Below are positions 50,799-59,743 of a stretch of DNA of 64,000 nucleotides, one piece after another (within the stretch, counting starts at the first letter, position 1; every line of letters starts with the position of its first letter). The DNA is from Jejudonia soesokkakensis (GTDB taxonomy: Bacteria > Bacteroidota > Bacteroidia > Flavobacteriales > Flavobacteriaceae): positions 65,798-129,797 of the forward strand of contig NZ_JBHTBN010000007.1 in the NCBI RefSeq assembly GCF_042664795.1, read 5' to 3'. Below the pieces are notes generated by a model, which saw nothing but the letters and a program-made list of their open reading frames with translations, made no database searches and was not told the origin of the DNA. The translations under genes and the position numbers were made by a program.

Positions 50799-52247
50799 AT
50801 GAGTTTTGAAGATGTTTATGAAAAAGAACTGTCTTTTCAAACCGACCGTCGCAAGGCAACTGTCGAATTTATTAAAATTGTAAGTGACCTTTGGTACGAC
50901 AAATCTATTGAACTGGTACTTTTCAGAAACCAATTAATAGATCGTAACGTTAGTGAAATTTTAAACCTGCATGAGTATGCTGGTGAGTTTGTACAAAAAC
51001 CAATTTCGATTTTTGACTCCGTTGAAATTGCACAAGCTATTCAGAAGATTGATCTACCACCTGCAAAATTAGACATTGGAAAACTCACATTTGAATATCA
51101 CTTAGAGGATAATAAATATGAAGATGCCATAGGTTTTGTTAGTGACAAGCTAAAGGATGCCAAAGACACACAAAATATTGCTCCTAAAGATGTTGTTTTA
51201 TATGGTTTTGGACGTATAGGGAGATTATTGGCAAGAGAACTAATGACCCGAACAGGTGGTGGAAATCAAATGAGATTACGTGCCATCGTAACTCGTGGCG
51301 CTATTGATCAAACTGTTTTAGAAAAAAGAGCTTCCTTACTTCAATATGACTCAGTACATGGAGATTTTCCTGGAACCGTACGTGCAGATCTTGAAAACAA
51401 ATCACTAATCATTAACGGCACAACAGTTCACATTATTTCTGCAAACAATCCTGAAGACATAGACTATACAGAATATGGAATTGAGGATGCCTTAATTATT
51501 GACAATACTGGTGCTTTTAGAGATAAGGAAGCACTGGCACGTCATTTAGTTCCTAAAGGAGCTTCAAAAGTATTATTAACAGCTCCTGGAAAAGGAGTTC
51601 CAAATATTGTTCACGGGGTCAATCACAAAGAGCATAATCCGGATACTGTAGATATTTTTTCTGCAGCTTCGTGTACAACTAATGCAATAACACCCGTTTT
51701 AAAGGCTATTGAAGATAGCTTTGGTGTTGTTCAAGGACATCTGGAAACAATTCATGCGTATACAAACGACCAGAACTTGGTAGATAACATGCATAAAAAA
51801 TACCGTCGGGGTCGTGCAGCGGCTTTAAATATGGTAATTACTGAAACGGGAGCAGGCTCTGCAGTATCAAAAGCGTTACCCTCTTTTGAAGGAAAGCTGA
51901 CCTCCAATGCTATTCGGGTTCCTGTACCAAACGGTTCGCTAGCAATTTTAAATCTAGAGTTGGAAGCAAAAACAACCTTGGATGGACTTAATGCTACGAT
52001 GAAAAAATATGCATTAGAAGGAGATCTTGTTGAGCAGATCAAATACTCGTTAAACAATGAGTTGGTATCTAGTGACATAGTAGGATCATCGGCTCCATCT
52101 ATTTTTGATAGTAACGCAACTATCGTTACTGAAAATGGTAAAAATGCAGTGATCTATGTTTGGTATGACAATGAATATGGTTATAGCCACCAAGTGATTA
52201 GATTAGCAAAGTATATCTCTAAAGTACGAAGATTCACGTATTATTAA
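50799..52247 (+). CDS. gap: Glyceraldehyde-3-phosphate dehydrogenase, long form
   Basis: 482 residues. The NAD-binding motif YGFGRIGR starts only at residue 135 and the active-site Cys292 is in SAASCTTNAITP; the catalytic His and the usual C-terminal WYDNEYGYSHQV are complete. Ordinary GAPDH has about 330 residues and begins with the NAD fold, so here there is an extra N-terminal domain of about 130 residues with predicted helices (DRRKATVEFIKIVSDLW). I believe this long form occurs widely in Flavobacteria. A TATTTTTG box lies at 50760-50767. Glycolytic or gluconeogenic role. Confidence 0.93.
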   Translation: MSFEDVYEKELSFQTDRRKATVEFIKIVSDLWYDKSIELVLFRNQLIDRNVSEILNLHEYAGEFVQKPISIFDSVEIAQAIQKIDLPPAKLDIGKLTFEYHLEDNKYEDAIGFVSDKLKDAKDTQNIAPKDVVLYGFGRIGRLLARELMTRTGGGNQMRLRAIVTRGAIDQTVLEKRASLLQYDSVHGDFPGTVRADLENKSLIINGTTVHIISANNPEDIDYTEYGIEDALIIDNTGAFRDKEALARHLVPKGASKVLLTAPGKGVPNIVHGVNHKEHNPDTVDIFSAASCTTNAITPVLKAIEDSFGVVQGHLETIHAYTNDQNLVDNMHKKYRRGRAAALNMVITETGAGSAVSKALPSFEGKLTSNAIRVPVPNGSLAILNLELEAKTTLDGLNATMKKYALEGDLVEQIKYSLNNELVSSDIVGSSAPSIFDSNATIVTENGKNAVIYVWYDNEYGYSHQVIRLAKYISKVRRFTYY

Positions 52248-52284
52248 TAGGTTCTGAAAATATTTCAGAAAATAGAATGATTTT

Positions 52285-52312
52285 AATAAGCCTCGCAAAT
52301 GCGGGGCTTATT
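52285..52312 (+). terminator. Terminator-like hairpin after the GAPDH gene
   Basis: AATAAGCC and GGCTTATT form an eight-base stem with an inner CGC/GCG pairing; the T-run is weak, so stability comes mainly from the stem. Confidence 0.65.
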
Positions 52313-52331
52313 GCAATAAAAAAACTTACTT

Positions 52332-52775
52332 ATGAAAGTACATCGCGCCTCGAGCAAAGACCTAAAAAAGCTAGTGCCATTATTTAATGACTACAGGATT
52401 TTTTATAAACAAAACTCAAATCAAGAGGCAGCTAGATTGTTTTTAGCGGAGCGTTTTTCAGAAAATGATTCGATTATTTTTATGGCTGAAAATGCTTCAG
52501 GAAAAGGAATAGGTTTTACACAGCTCTACCCAAGTTTTTCTTCAGTTTCTCTCCAACGCACCTATATATTAAATGACCTGTATGTAGCTTCCGAAGCCAG
52601 AAAAAAAGGAGTTGGAGAAGCCTTATTAAAGGCTGCAAAACAATTTGCAATTACTGAAGGCAGTAAAGGACTAACCCTGGAAACAGAAATTGACAATCCA
52701 GCGCAATCTCTTTATAAAAAATTAGGATGGGTGCAAGACACAAAAGTCAATCACTATACCTGGGAAATTAAATAG
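52332..52775 (+). CDS. GNAT acetyltransferase
   Basis: 147 residues. The acetyl-CoA motif EARKKGVGEALLKAA and LNDLYVASEAR, LTLETEIDNPAQSLYKKLGW are the expected GNAT elements in order. It resembles general aminoglycoside/protein acetyltransferase folds without a clear substrate. Located between GAPDH and a TPR gene, with about 40 bases to the next start, so cotranscription with the TPR gene and trmD is possible. Confidence 0.9.
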   Translation: MKVHRASSKDLKKLVPLFNDYRIFYKQNSNQEAARLFLAERFSENDSIIFMAENASGKGIGFTQLYPSFSSVSLQRTYILNDLYVASEARKKGVGEALLKAAKQFAITEGSKGLTLETEIDNPAQSLYKKLGWVQDTKVNHYTWEIK

Positions 52776-52816
52776 TTAGATTCCGTATTTTTACCGAAAC
52801 ATTTTCAGAAGAAATT

Positions 52817-53311
52817 ATGGATCATCTTACAAAGCTTGAAGAAATGCTCGACCAGGCAAATGGGAAATTCCGTGAGGGAAAATACGAGGAAGCATCAAAC
52901 ATTCTAGAAAAAATAATCGATCTGGATTCTAACTTCGGAAAGGCTTACAATCATTTGGGCTGGATGTACGATACAAAGTTTAAGGAGTTTGATAAGGCAG
53001 AAACATTATATAAGTTATGTCTTGAAAAATCACCTATGTATCCTGCCGTGTATTATAACTATGCTGTTTTGCTGTCAAGTCTTGGAAGGTATGATGATCT
53101 CAAAACACATCTTGACCTGGCAATTACTATTCCGGGAGTAAGTAAATCATCGATCTATAATGAATATGGAATTATGTATGAGCAACAGGGAAAATTAGAT
53201 CTCGCTATTGACAATTACAAAAAATGTGGACTCCATAGTCTTGATCAAAAAACGGTTGACAGAGCCAAACAAGGAATTGAGCGCTGTAAGTCTAAACAAT
53301 ATTTTCTATAA
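52817..53311 (+). CDS. TPR protein upstream of trmD
   Basis: 164 residues, no signal or membrane segment. At least three TPR-like units are visible (GKFREGKYEEASNILEKIIDLD, NFGKAYNHLGWMYDTKFKEFDKAETLYKLCLEK by position, and YPAVYYNYAVLLSSLGRYDDL, EYGIMYEQQGKLDLAIDNYKKC). It is probably a protein-protein scaffold in the cytosol. The stop is one base before the trmD start. Its role is unknown. Confidence 0.75.
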   Translation: MDHLTKLEEMLDQANGKFREGKYEEASNILEKIIDLDSNFGKAYNHLGWMYDTKFKEFDKAETLYKLCLEKSPMYPAVYYNYAVLLSSLGRYDDLKTHLDLAITIPGVSKSSIYNEYGIMYEQQGKLDLAIDNYKKCGLHSLDQKTVDRAKQGIERCKSKQYFL

Positions 53312-53312
53312 T

Positions 53313-53990
53313 ATGCGTATAGATATAATAACAATTTTACCTGAGCTACTTACTAGTCCGTTTGAAGCTTCTATCTTGAAGAGAGCTATTGAAAAGAAAT
53401 TAGTTGAAGTACATTTTCATAATCTTCGCGATTTTTCTACGAATAACTACAATCAAATAGATGATTACCAGTTTGGAGGCGGTGCAGGAATGGTAATGAT
53501 GATTGAACCTATTGACAAATGTATTTCAGGTCTAAAATCTGAAAGAAATTATGATGAAGTACTATATATGACACCCGACGGGAAAACACTGACTCAGGGA
53601 ATAGCAAATCAACTTTCGACAATGGAAAACATTATTATTCTGTGTGGTCATTATAAAGGGGTGGATCAACGCGTTCGTGATCAGTTTATTACTCGAGAAA
53701 TTTCAATTGGGGATTTTGTTCTAAGTGGTGGTGAGTTGGCAGCTGCGGTAGTTTGTGATGCAGTGATACGATTGTTACCAGGAGTTTTAGGAGACGAAAC
53801 GAGTGCGCTTACAGATAGCTTTCAGGATGATCTGTTGGCCCCTCCTATTTATACTCGTCCGGCAGAATACAAAGGATGGAAAGTTCCGGAAGTATTGTTG
53901 AGCGGACATGCAGCCAAAATTGAAGCATGGCGTGAACAAAAGGCTCTAGAGAACACCAAAAACAGGCGTCCAGACCTTTTAGAAGAGTAA
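53313..53990 (+). CDS. trmD: tRNA (guanine-N1-)-methyltransferase TrmD
   Basis: 225 residues from ATG 53313 (MRIDIITILPELL), the canonical start; a longer in-frame reading from 53208 runs inside the TPR gene and is rejected. It methylates G37 of tRNAs to prevent frameshifts. The trefoil-knot SAM site is seen in GGGAGMVMMIEPI, LCGHYKGVDQRV and EISIGDFVLSGGELAA. rplS follows at 140 bases, a common bacterial neighbourhood, though rpsP and rimM are not here. Confidence 0.97.
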   Translation: MRIDIITILPELLTSPFEASILKRAIEKKLVEVHFHNLRDFSTNNYNQIDDYQFGGGAGMVMMIEPIDKCISGLKSERNYDEVLYMTPDGKTLTQGIANQLSTMENIIILCGHYKGVDQRVRDQFITREISIGDFVLSGGELAAAVVCDAVIRLLPGVLGDETSALTDSFQDDLLAPPIYTRPAEYKGWKVPEVLLSGHAAKIEAWREQKALENTKNRRPDLLEE

Positions 53991-54027
53991 TTCATTGATT
54001 TTTTAATCAGAAAAAATAGGCAAAACA

Positions 54028-54057
54028 TTGTAGCATAGCAAAAAATGATTATTTTTG
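54028..54057 (+). promoter_or_regulatory. rplS promoter
   Basis: TTG (54028-54030) then 19 bases and TATTTTTG (54050-54057), an exact fit to TTG-N19-TAnnTTTG, 73 bases upstream of the rplS start. Confidence 0.75.
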
Positions 54058-54129
54058 CACTCGTTTTATACCAACCTCTGGCGAGATACGTGAATGTTGC
54101 TGTAAACTAAATCCAATAAACAAATTAAA

Positions 54130-54480
54130 ATGGAAGCTTTAGTAAAATTTGTACAAGAAGAATTTGTAGAAAAGAAAGAATTCCCAAAATTTAGTGCTGG
54201 TGATACAATCACAGTATACTACTCTATCCGTGAAGGAGACAAAACAAGAACACAGTTTTTTAGAGGGGTTGTTATTCAATTAAAAGGAAGCGGTGCAACG
54301 CAAACATTTACCATAAGAAAAATGTCTGGTACTGTAGGTGTAGAACGTATTTTCCCAATGAATCTTCCTGCATTACAGAAGATCGAAATTAATAAAACTG
54401 GTAGTGTGCGTAGAAAACGTATCTACTACTTTAGAGGTCTTACTGGTAAAAAAGCTAGAATTAGAGAAAAGAGAAAGTAA
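54130..54480 (+). CDS. rplS: 50S ribosomal protein L19
   Basis: 116 residues. The family pattern is clear: FSAGDTITVYYSIREGDKTRTQFFRGVVIQ, GSGATQTFTIRKMSGTVGVERIFPMN and RRKRIYYFRGLTGKKARIREKRK (by position along the protein). It lies at the 30S/50S interface. It has its own promoter and a strong terminator, so it is probably transcribed alone. Confidence 0.97.
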   Translation: MEALVKFVQEEFVEKKEFPKFSAGDTITVYYSIREGDKTRTQFFRGVVIQLKGSGATQTFTIRKMSGTVGVERIFPMNLPALQKIEINKTGSVRRKRIYYFRGLTGKKARIREKRK

Positions 54481-54503
54481 ATACATTCTTAAAATTAACA
54501 TAC

Positions 54504-54533
54504 AGCACCCCAATCCAATGGGGTGCTTTTTTT
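54504..54533 (+). terminator. rplS terminator
   Basis: GCACCCCA and TGGGGTGC with a six-base loop and a following T-run. Confidence 0.9.
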
Positions 54534-54699
54534 ATGAACAAATGTTAATAACAGCTGTTTGTAAGATGTTCGTATCTAATAGCTTATAAAATTTGTATTT
54601 TTCAAAATGTGTATTACTTTAGTACTATCGAAGTGATGTTACAGTCATGGAGATAAACATAAAGTAACGTTCTTTATTCTTTTTTTAGTTGTTTGATGT

Positions 54700-54939
54700 A
54701 CTAACGATTTTATTAAATGGTTAGTTCGTAGAGTAAAAGAAGAAAAGAAATTGTTTTTTGCGACATAGAATAACTTTTTGTTATTGGTTCGATATAAAAA
54801 CATATTTCTTTGAAATATATCACGACTGTGAGGGTATAATAAACTTACTTTAATTTCGATCCGTCGAAATAGTTGGTAACGATGTATTTCACAAGAAGCC
54901 ATAGTAATGTAGCAATACATTGGTATGGCTTTTCTTGTT
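54700..54939 (+). ncRNA. Candidate structured RNA: row of stem-loops between rplS and the isocitrate dehydrogenase gene
   Basis: This 575-base gap has no supported gene. Reading 5' to 3' it shows ACTAAC/GTTAGT with inner ATTT/AAAT (54700-54725), AATAAC/GTTATT (54769-54785), ATATTTC/GAAATAT (54802-54818), ATTTCGA/TCGAAAT (54853-54870) and a long stem at 54890-54939. The strand is assumed. A leader element for the downstream gene or an independent RNA are both possible; the AT-rich background makes some of the short stems likely by chance. Confidence 0.35.
54890..54939. other. Long imperfect hairpin in the rplS-icd gap
   Basis: ACAAGAAGCCATA pairs with TATGGCTTTTCTTGT except for two extra Ts, and inside it AATGTA/TACATT closes on a GCAA loop. 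The stem totals about 19 base pairs. Confidence 0.6.
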
Positions 54940-55011
54940 TATAACGACAGTATATATCTTAAATTTACGTTAGTATCCCTCTCTTATCTTTTATTCAATA
55001 ACGCAAATCGC

Positions 55012-55019
55012 TATATTTG
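55012..55019 (+). promoter_or_regulatory. Isocitrate dehydrogenase gene -7 box
   Basis: TATATTTG fits TAnnTTTG and lies 36 bases upstream of the start codon at 55056. No clear TTG at -33. Confidence 0.45.
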
Positions 55020-55055
55020 CAATCCTTTAAATTTTCAATATCTAAATACATATTT

Positions 55056-57284
55056 ATGAGCGAAACTGCCAAAATTATATATACAAAAACAGACGAAGCA
55101 CCTGCATTAGCAACACATTCATTTCTACCTATTGTAAAAGCATTTACAGCACCTTCCAATATTACTATTGAGACCAGAGATATTTCGTTAGCTGCTAGAA
55201 TTTTGGCAAACTTTCCAAGTTATTTAAAAGAAGATCAAAGAGTCAATGATGCCCTAGCAGAACTAGGAGAATTAGCTAAGAAGCCTGAAGCTAATATTAT
55301 TAAGCTTCCAAACATTAGCGCCTCAATCCCTCAATTGAATGCCGCGATAGAGGAACTTCAAGCAAAAGGATATGCAATACCAAGCTATCCAGATGATCCA
55401 GGAACCGAGGATGAAAGAAAAGTAAAAGCTATATATGATAAAATAAAAGGAAGTGCTGTAAATCCGGTACTACGAGAAGGTAACAGCGACCGTCGCGCCC
55501 CTAAAGCCGTAAAAAATTACGCAAAGAAAAATCCACACCGTATGGGTGTCTGGAGTCCAGACTCTAAATCACATGTAGCAACTATGTCTAGCGGAGATTT
55601 TCGTCATAATGAAAAATCTGTCACTATTGAAAAAGCGGGAAGCCTTTCAATACTTCATACAGATACCAACGGAAACAAAAAAACACTTAAAGAAAATATT
55701 GTTACTCTAGATGGAGAAATTATTGATGCCACGGTAATGAGCAAAAAAGCATTGCTTAACTTTTTAAAAGAACAGGTTAAGGATGCGAATGAAAAGGGAA
55801 TTTTATTTTCCTTACACATGAAAGCAACCATGATGAAAGTAAGTGATCCTATTATTTTTGGCCATGCTGTTCGCGTTTATTTTTCTGAATTATTCAAAAA
55901 ATACGGTAGTACTTTCGAAGAAATAGGTGTGGATGTTAGAAACGGATTTGGAGATTTACTTTCCAAACTTAATGAACTTCCTACTGATAAAGCTTCAGAA
56001 ATACTGGCAGAAATTAATACCATAATGGATACTAATCCAGATCTAGCAATGGTTAATAGTGATAAAGGGATTACAAATCTTCACGTTCCAAGTGATGTAA
56101 TTATTGATGCTTCAATGCCAGCAATGATTCGTACTTCTGGACAAATGTGGAATAAACATGGCAAATCTCAGGATACGAAAGCCGTGATTCCAGATAGTAG
56201 TTATGCTGCAGTGTATCAAAGCACGATTGATTTTTGCAAAAAACACGGAGCCTTCGATCCCACTACCATGGGAACTGTTCCTAATGTAGGCTTAATGGCT
56301 CAAAAAGCCGAAGAATACGGCTCGCACGATAAGACCTTTGAAATTGAAACTACTGGAACTATTTCTGTTGTTGACAACACCGGTAAAACGTTAACATCAC
56401 ACGACGTCGAAGCGGGAGATATTTGGCGTATGTGTCAGGTAAAGGATTTACCAATTCAAGATTGGGTTAAATTAGCTGTGAGCAGAGCAAGAGCCACAGG
56501 CAGTCCAGCAGTATTCTGGTTAGATGAGAAAAGAGCTCACGATATAGAATTAATCAAGAAAGTAAAGAAATATCTTTTAGACCATGACACCGACGGATTG
56601 GATATAAAAATTCTTTCTCCAGAAAAAGCCACCGAATACACACTGGAAAGAGTAAAAGACGGCAAAGACACCATCTCTGTAACAGGAAATGTTCTACGTG
56701 ACTATTTAACAGACCTCTTCCCTATTTTAGAATTAGGAACGAGCGCCAAAATGCTTTCAATTGTACCCTTAATGAATGGCGGAGGATTGTTTGAAACCGG
56801 CGCTGGAGGTTCTGCACCTAAACATGTAGAGCAATTTAACGAAGAAGGGCACCTGCGTTGGGACTCTTTAGGTGAGTTTTTAGCCTTAGCAGTTTCCTTA
56901 GAGCATTTAGGAAATACTTTTAACAACCCAAAAGCAAATTTATTAGGTGAAACCCTGGACGATGCTACTGAAAAATATTTAGAAAACAGCAAATCTCCAT
57001 CGCGAAAAGTAAATGAACTTGACAATCGGGGGAGTCATTTCTATATTGCACTCTACTGGGCGCAAGCACTTGCTGCTCAAAATAAAGACGCTACTCTTAA
57101 AGAGCGCTTTACTCCTATTGCTGAAAAATTAGCAAGGAATGAAGCTAAAATCAATGAAGAATTATTAGCGGCACAAGGGAAAAAAGTAGATATTGAAGGA
57201 TATTATGAACCTACCGAAGCATTAGTTTACCAACAAATGAGACCAAGCGAAACATTTAATACAATTTTAAATGAGATACAATAA
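55056..57284 (+). CDS. icd: NADP-dependent isocitrate dehydrogenase, monomeric type
   Basis: 742 residues from ATG 55056 (MSETAKIIYTKTDEAPALA); upstream in-frame residues are unrelated. Length and motifs fit the monomeric IDH family (about 740 residues), which is unrelated in sequence length to dimeric Icd: LREGNSDRRAPKAVKNYAKKNPH, FSLHMKATMMKVSDP, DASMPAMIRTSGQMWNKHGK (by position) and GAGGSAPKHVEQF. It decarboxylates isocitrate to 2-oxoglutarate in the TCA cycle, giving NADPH. It has a terminator and, upstream, a structured gap that may regulate it. Confidence 0.95.
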   Translation: MSETAKIIYTKTDEAPALATHSFLPIVKAFTAPSNITIETRDISLAARILANFPSYLKEDQRVNDALAELGELAKKPEANIIKLPNISASIPQLNAAIEELQAKGYAIPSYPDDPGTEDERKVKAIYDKIKGSAVNPVLREGNSDRRAPKAVKNYAKKNPHRMGVWSPDSKSHVATMSSGDFRHNEKSVTIEKAGSLSILHTDTNGNKKTLKENIVTLDGEIIDATVMSKKALLNFLKEQVKDANEKGILFSLHMKATMMKVSDPIIFGHAVRVYFSELFKKYGSTFEEIGVDVRNGFGDLLSKLNELPTDKASEILAEINTIMDTNPDLAMVNSDKGITNLHVPSDVIIDASMPAMIRTSGQMWNKHGKSQDTKAVIPDSSYAAVYQSTIDFCKKHGAFDPTTMGTVPNVGLMAQKAEEYGSHDKTFEIETTGTISVVDNTGKTLTSHDVEAGDIWRMCQVKDLPIQDWVKLAVSRARATGSPAVFWLDEKRAHDIELIKKVKKYLLDHDTDGLDIKILSPEKATEYTLERVKDGKDTISVTGNVLRDYLTDLFPILELGTSAKMLSIVPLMNGGGLFETGAGGSAPKHVEQFNEEGHLRWDSLGEFLALAVSLEHLGNTFNNPKANLLGETLDDATEKYLENSKSPSRKVNELDNRGSHFYIALYWAQALAAQNKDATLKERFTPIAEKLARNEAKINEELLAAQGKKVDIEGYYEPTEALVYQQMRPSETFNTILNEIQ

Positions 57285-57303
57285 GCTCTTTTAAATGTAA
57301 TAT

Positions 57304-57342
57304 AAAAGCCTTTATGTTAACCTAGACATAAAGGCTTTTTTT
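57304..57342 (+). terminator. Isocitrate dehydrogenase gene terminator
   Basis: AAAAGCCTTTATG pairs with CATAAAGGCTTTT across a 10-base loop, with a T-run after it. Confidence 0.9.
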
Positions 57343-57378
57343 AAACCAAATTGTTATCTATTTTTAAAGAAAAATTCC

Positions 57379-59739
57379 TTGAAATTTAAACTTTTCATTT
57401 GTTGCTGTCTTATCCACTTTAGCATTTATTCTCAAGAAAAATTCACACTAAGCGGTGTTGTTTCTGAAGCTGCTTCGGGAGAGACATTAATTGGAGTTAA
57501 TGTACTAATTCCTGAACTGTCAAATGGAACAGCCACCAATCAGTATGGCTTTTATTCCATCACACTACCGGCTGGAACATACGAGGTGTATTATAGTAAT
57601 CTGGGATTCAAAACTGAAAAAATCTCTATAGAATTAACCGAAAACAAAACACAAAACCTTTCGCTTCTTCCCGATACCGAAGCACTTGACGAGGTACTTA
57701 TCAAAGCAGATATCGAAAAACTGAACATTCGAAAACCTCAAATGAGTGTCAATTCACTTTCCATTAGTACCATCAAAAAAATGCCTGTCGTTTTGGGCGA
57801 AGTAGATGTTATCAAATCCATTACTTTACTTCCGGGGGTAACCAATGCTGGTGAAGGTTCCAGCGGATTCAATGTACGTGGGGGTGCAGCAGATCAAAAT
57901 CTAATACTGTTGGATGAAGCGACCCTTTACAATTCCTCCCATTTATTTGGTTTCTTTTCGGTTTTTAATCCAGATGCCATTAAAGACCTTACTCTTTACA
58001 AAGGCGGAATTCCAGCAAGATATGGAGGTAGAGTTTCTTCGGTGCTCGATATTTATCAGAAAGACGGAAACAACAAAGAATACCATGCCCAAGGAGGAAT
58101 TGGACTTGTAGCGAGCAGATTATTAGTCGAAGGACCTATAAAAAAAGAGAAAGCCTCTTTTCTTGTAGGAGGCCGAAGTAGTTATGCACATCTTTTTTTA
58201 CCCTTATTTGACAACGACAACTTGGCTTACTTTTATGACTTAAACACTAAGATTAGTTATAATATTGATGCTGACAATAGATTATATCTTTCGGGATATT
58301 TTGGCAGAGATGTTTTTAGCATTGCAGATAGCTTTTCTAACAGCTTCGGAAATGCAACCCTTAATCTTCGCTGGAATCATTTGTTTTCAGAAAAACTATT
58401 TAGCAACCTTTCTGTAATCTATTCAGATTATTTCTACGGACTCGAATTAGGGTTTGTTGAATTCGATTTTGAAAGTGGTATTAGAAATCTGAACCTCAAA
58501 TATGATTTTACAAGTTTTCTTTCAGATGATATCGAATTAAAATACGGTATAAACAGCATCTATTATAAGTTTAATCCGGGAGAAATTCGACCTACGACAG
58601 AAACTTCAGGAATAAACAGATTTAAACTAACAGACAAGTACGCTTTTGAAAATGCACTCTATGTGGATGCAGAAATAGAACTTTCAGAAAAAATAGCCAT
58701 ACAGGCGGGGTTACGGCTTTCAACTTTTAACAGACTTGGGCAAAATGCTCTAAATATCTATGAGAACGATAATCCCATCACCTATAACGAAGATTTAGAT
58801 ATCTATCAAAAAGCAACCCCTATTGATACAATTTCGTTTAGCCGAAGTGAAACTATTAAATCCTTTGCAACCTTGGAACCTAGACTGGCCCTTGCCTATC
58901 AATTGGATGAATCTTCTTCGGTAAAAGCTAGCTATAACAGAACTTCGCAATACATTCATTTAATTAGTAATACTACCTCACCTACTCCGTTTGATATTTA
59001 TGCTCCGAGCGGAAAGTACATAGAGCCACAACTCGCAGATCAAGTAGCGATTGGATATTTTAAACAATTTGAAAAGTATGCCCTTGAGGTGGAAAGTTTT
59101 TATAAAACCGTGAAAAACAGATTGGATTATGTAGATGACGCCGACTTGATTGCGAACGATGCCGTAGAGCAAATTCTTCTTAATGGAAAAGCAAGAGCCT
59201 ATGGATTAGAAGTACTGCTGCGCAAGACTGAAGGTAAATTACAAGGCTGGATTGCCTATACCCTTTCAAAGAGCGAGCAACAAACTCCTGGAAGAACTCC
59301 TCAAGAAATAGGAATAAATAATGGACAATGGTACAATGCAGCCTGGGACAAAACACACGACATTAGTATAACAGCTCAATATGAATTAAATGCAAAATGG
59401 AATTTTGGAGCGAATTTTATTTATCAGACGGGTCAGCCCTCCACGTTCCCGAATGGTCAATATGTATTCAATGACATCATTGTTCCTGTATACGAGGCCA
59501 GAAATAGTAGTAGATTGCCTAGTTTTCATCATTTAGATCTTTCAGCAACTTGGATCCCGAAACCTAACTCGGACAAAAAATGGAAAAGCGAATGGGTGTT
59601 TAGTATTTATAATGTGTATGATCGAAGCAATGCAGCTTCTATTTCGTTTAGAGAGAATACAGACATTGGAAGAAACGAAGCTGTTAGGCTTTCTATTTTT
59701 GGAATCATCCCAGCAATTACTTATAATTTTAAATTTTAG
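57379..59739 (+). CDS. TonB-dependent receptor with CarboxypepD-like N-terminal domain
   Basis: 786 residues. TTG start at 57379 gives a signal peptide (MKFKLFICCCLIHFSIYSQ). A carboxypeptidase-regulatory-like domain follows (TLSGVVSEAASGETLIGVNV), then the plug with LPGVTNAGEGSSGFNVRGGA and the barrel up to the C-terminal aromatic FKF. Such receptors import large or scarce solutes through the outer membrane with energy from TonB. The adjacent lipoprotein gene (DUF4249) is its usual partner in Bacteroidota. The ligand is not known. Confidence 0.92.
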   Translation: MKFKLFICCCLIHFSIYSQEKFTLSGVVSEAASGETLIGVNVLIPELSNGTATNQYGFYSITLPAGTYEVYYSNLGFKTEKISIELTENKTQNLSLLPDTEALDEVLIKADIEKLNIRKPQMSVNSLSISTIKKMPVVLGEVDVIKSITLLPGVTNAGEGSSGFNVRGGAADQNLILLDEATLYNSSHLFGFFSVFNPDAIKDLTLYKGGIPARYGGRVSSVLDIYQKDGNNKEYHAQGGIGLVASRLLVEGPIKKEKASFLVGGRSSYAHLFLPLFDNDNLAYFYDLNTKISYNIDADNRLYLSGYFGRDVFSIADSFSNSFGNATLNLRWNHLFSEKLFSNLSVIYSDYFYGLELGFVEFDFESGIRNLNLKYDFTSFLSDDIELKYGINSIYYKFNPGEIRPTTETSGINRFKLTDKYAFENALYVDAEIELSEKIAIQAGLRLSTFNRLGQNALNIYENDNPITYNEDLDIYQKATPIDTISFSRSETIKSFATLEPRLALAYQLDESSSVKASYNRTSQYIHLISNTTSPTPFDIYAPSGKYIEPQLADQVAIGYFKQFEKYALEVESFYKTVKNRLDYVDDADLIANDAVEQILLNGKARAYGLEVLLRKTEGKLQGWIAYTLSKSEQQTPGRTPQEIGINNGQWYNAAWDKTHDISITAQYELNAKWNFGANFIYQTGQPSTFPNGQYVFNDIIVPVYEARNSSRLPSFHHLDLSATWIPKPNSDKKWKSEWVFSIYNVYDRSNAASISFRENTDIGRNEAVRLSIFGIIPAITYNFKF

Positions 59740-59743
59740 TACT

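Noticed and set aside
53208..53312. Longer trmD reading
   Set aside because: The extra residues overlap the TPR gene and the ATG at 53313 gives the canonical TrmD start.
54781..54793. GGTTCGAT as a tRNA T-loop
   Set aside because: No acceptor stem, anticodon arm or CCA-type end can be drawn around it.
54645..54920. Minus-strand 91-codon frame in the rplS-icd gap
   Set aside because: No recognisable domain, signal or start site; it crosses several of the stem-loops, so chance is the simplest reading.
56702..57025. Minus-strand 107-codon frame inside the isocitrate dehydrogenase gene
   Set aside because: Antisense to an active-site region of a conserved enzyme; no motif of its own.
59612..59743. 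Longer reading of the DUF4249 gene
   Set aside because: It would run inside the receptor gene and destroy the lipoprotein signal that begins at 59744.
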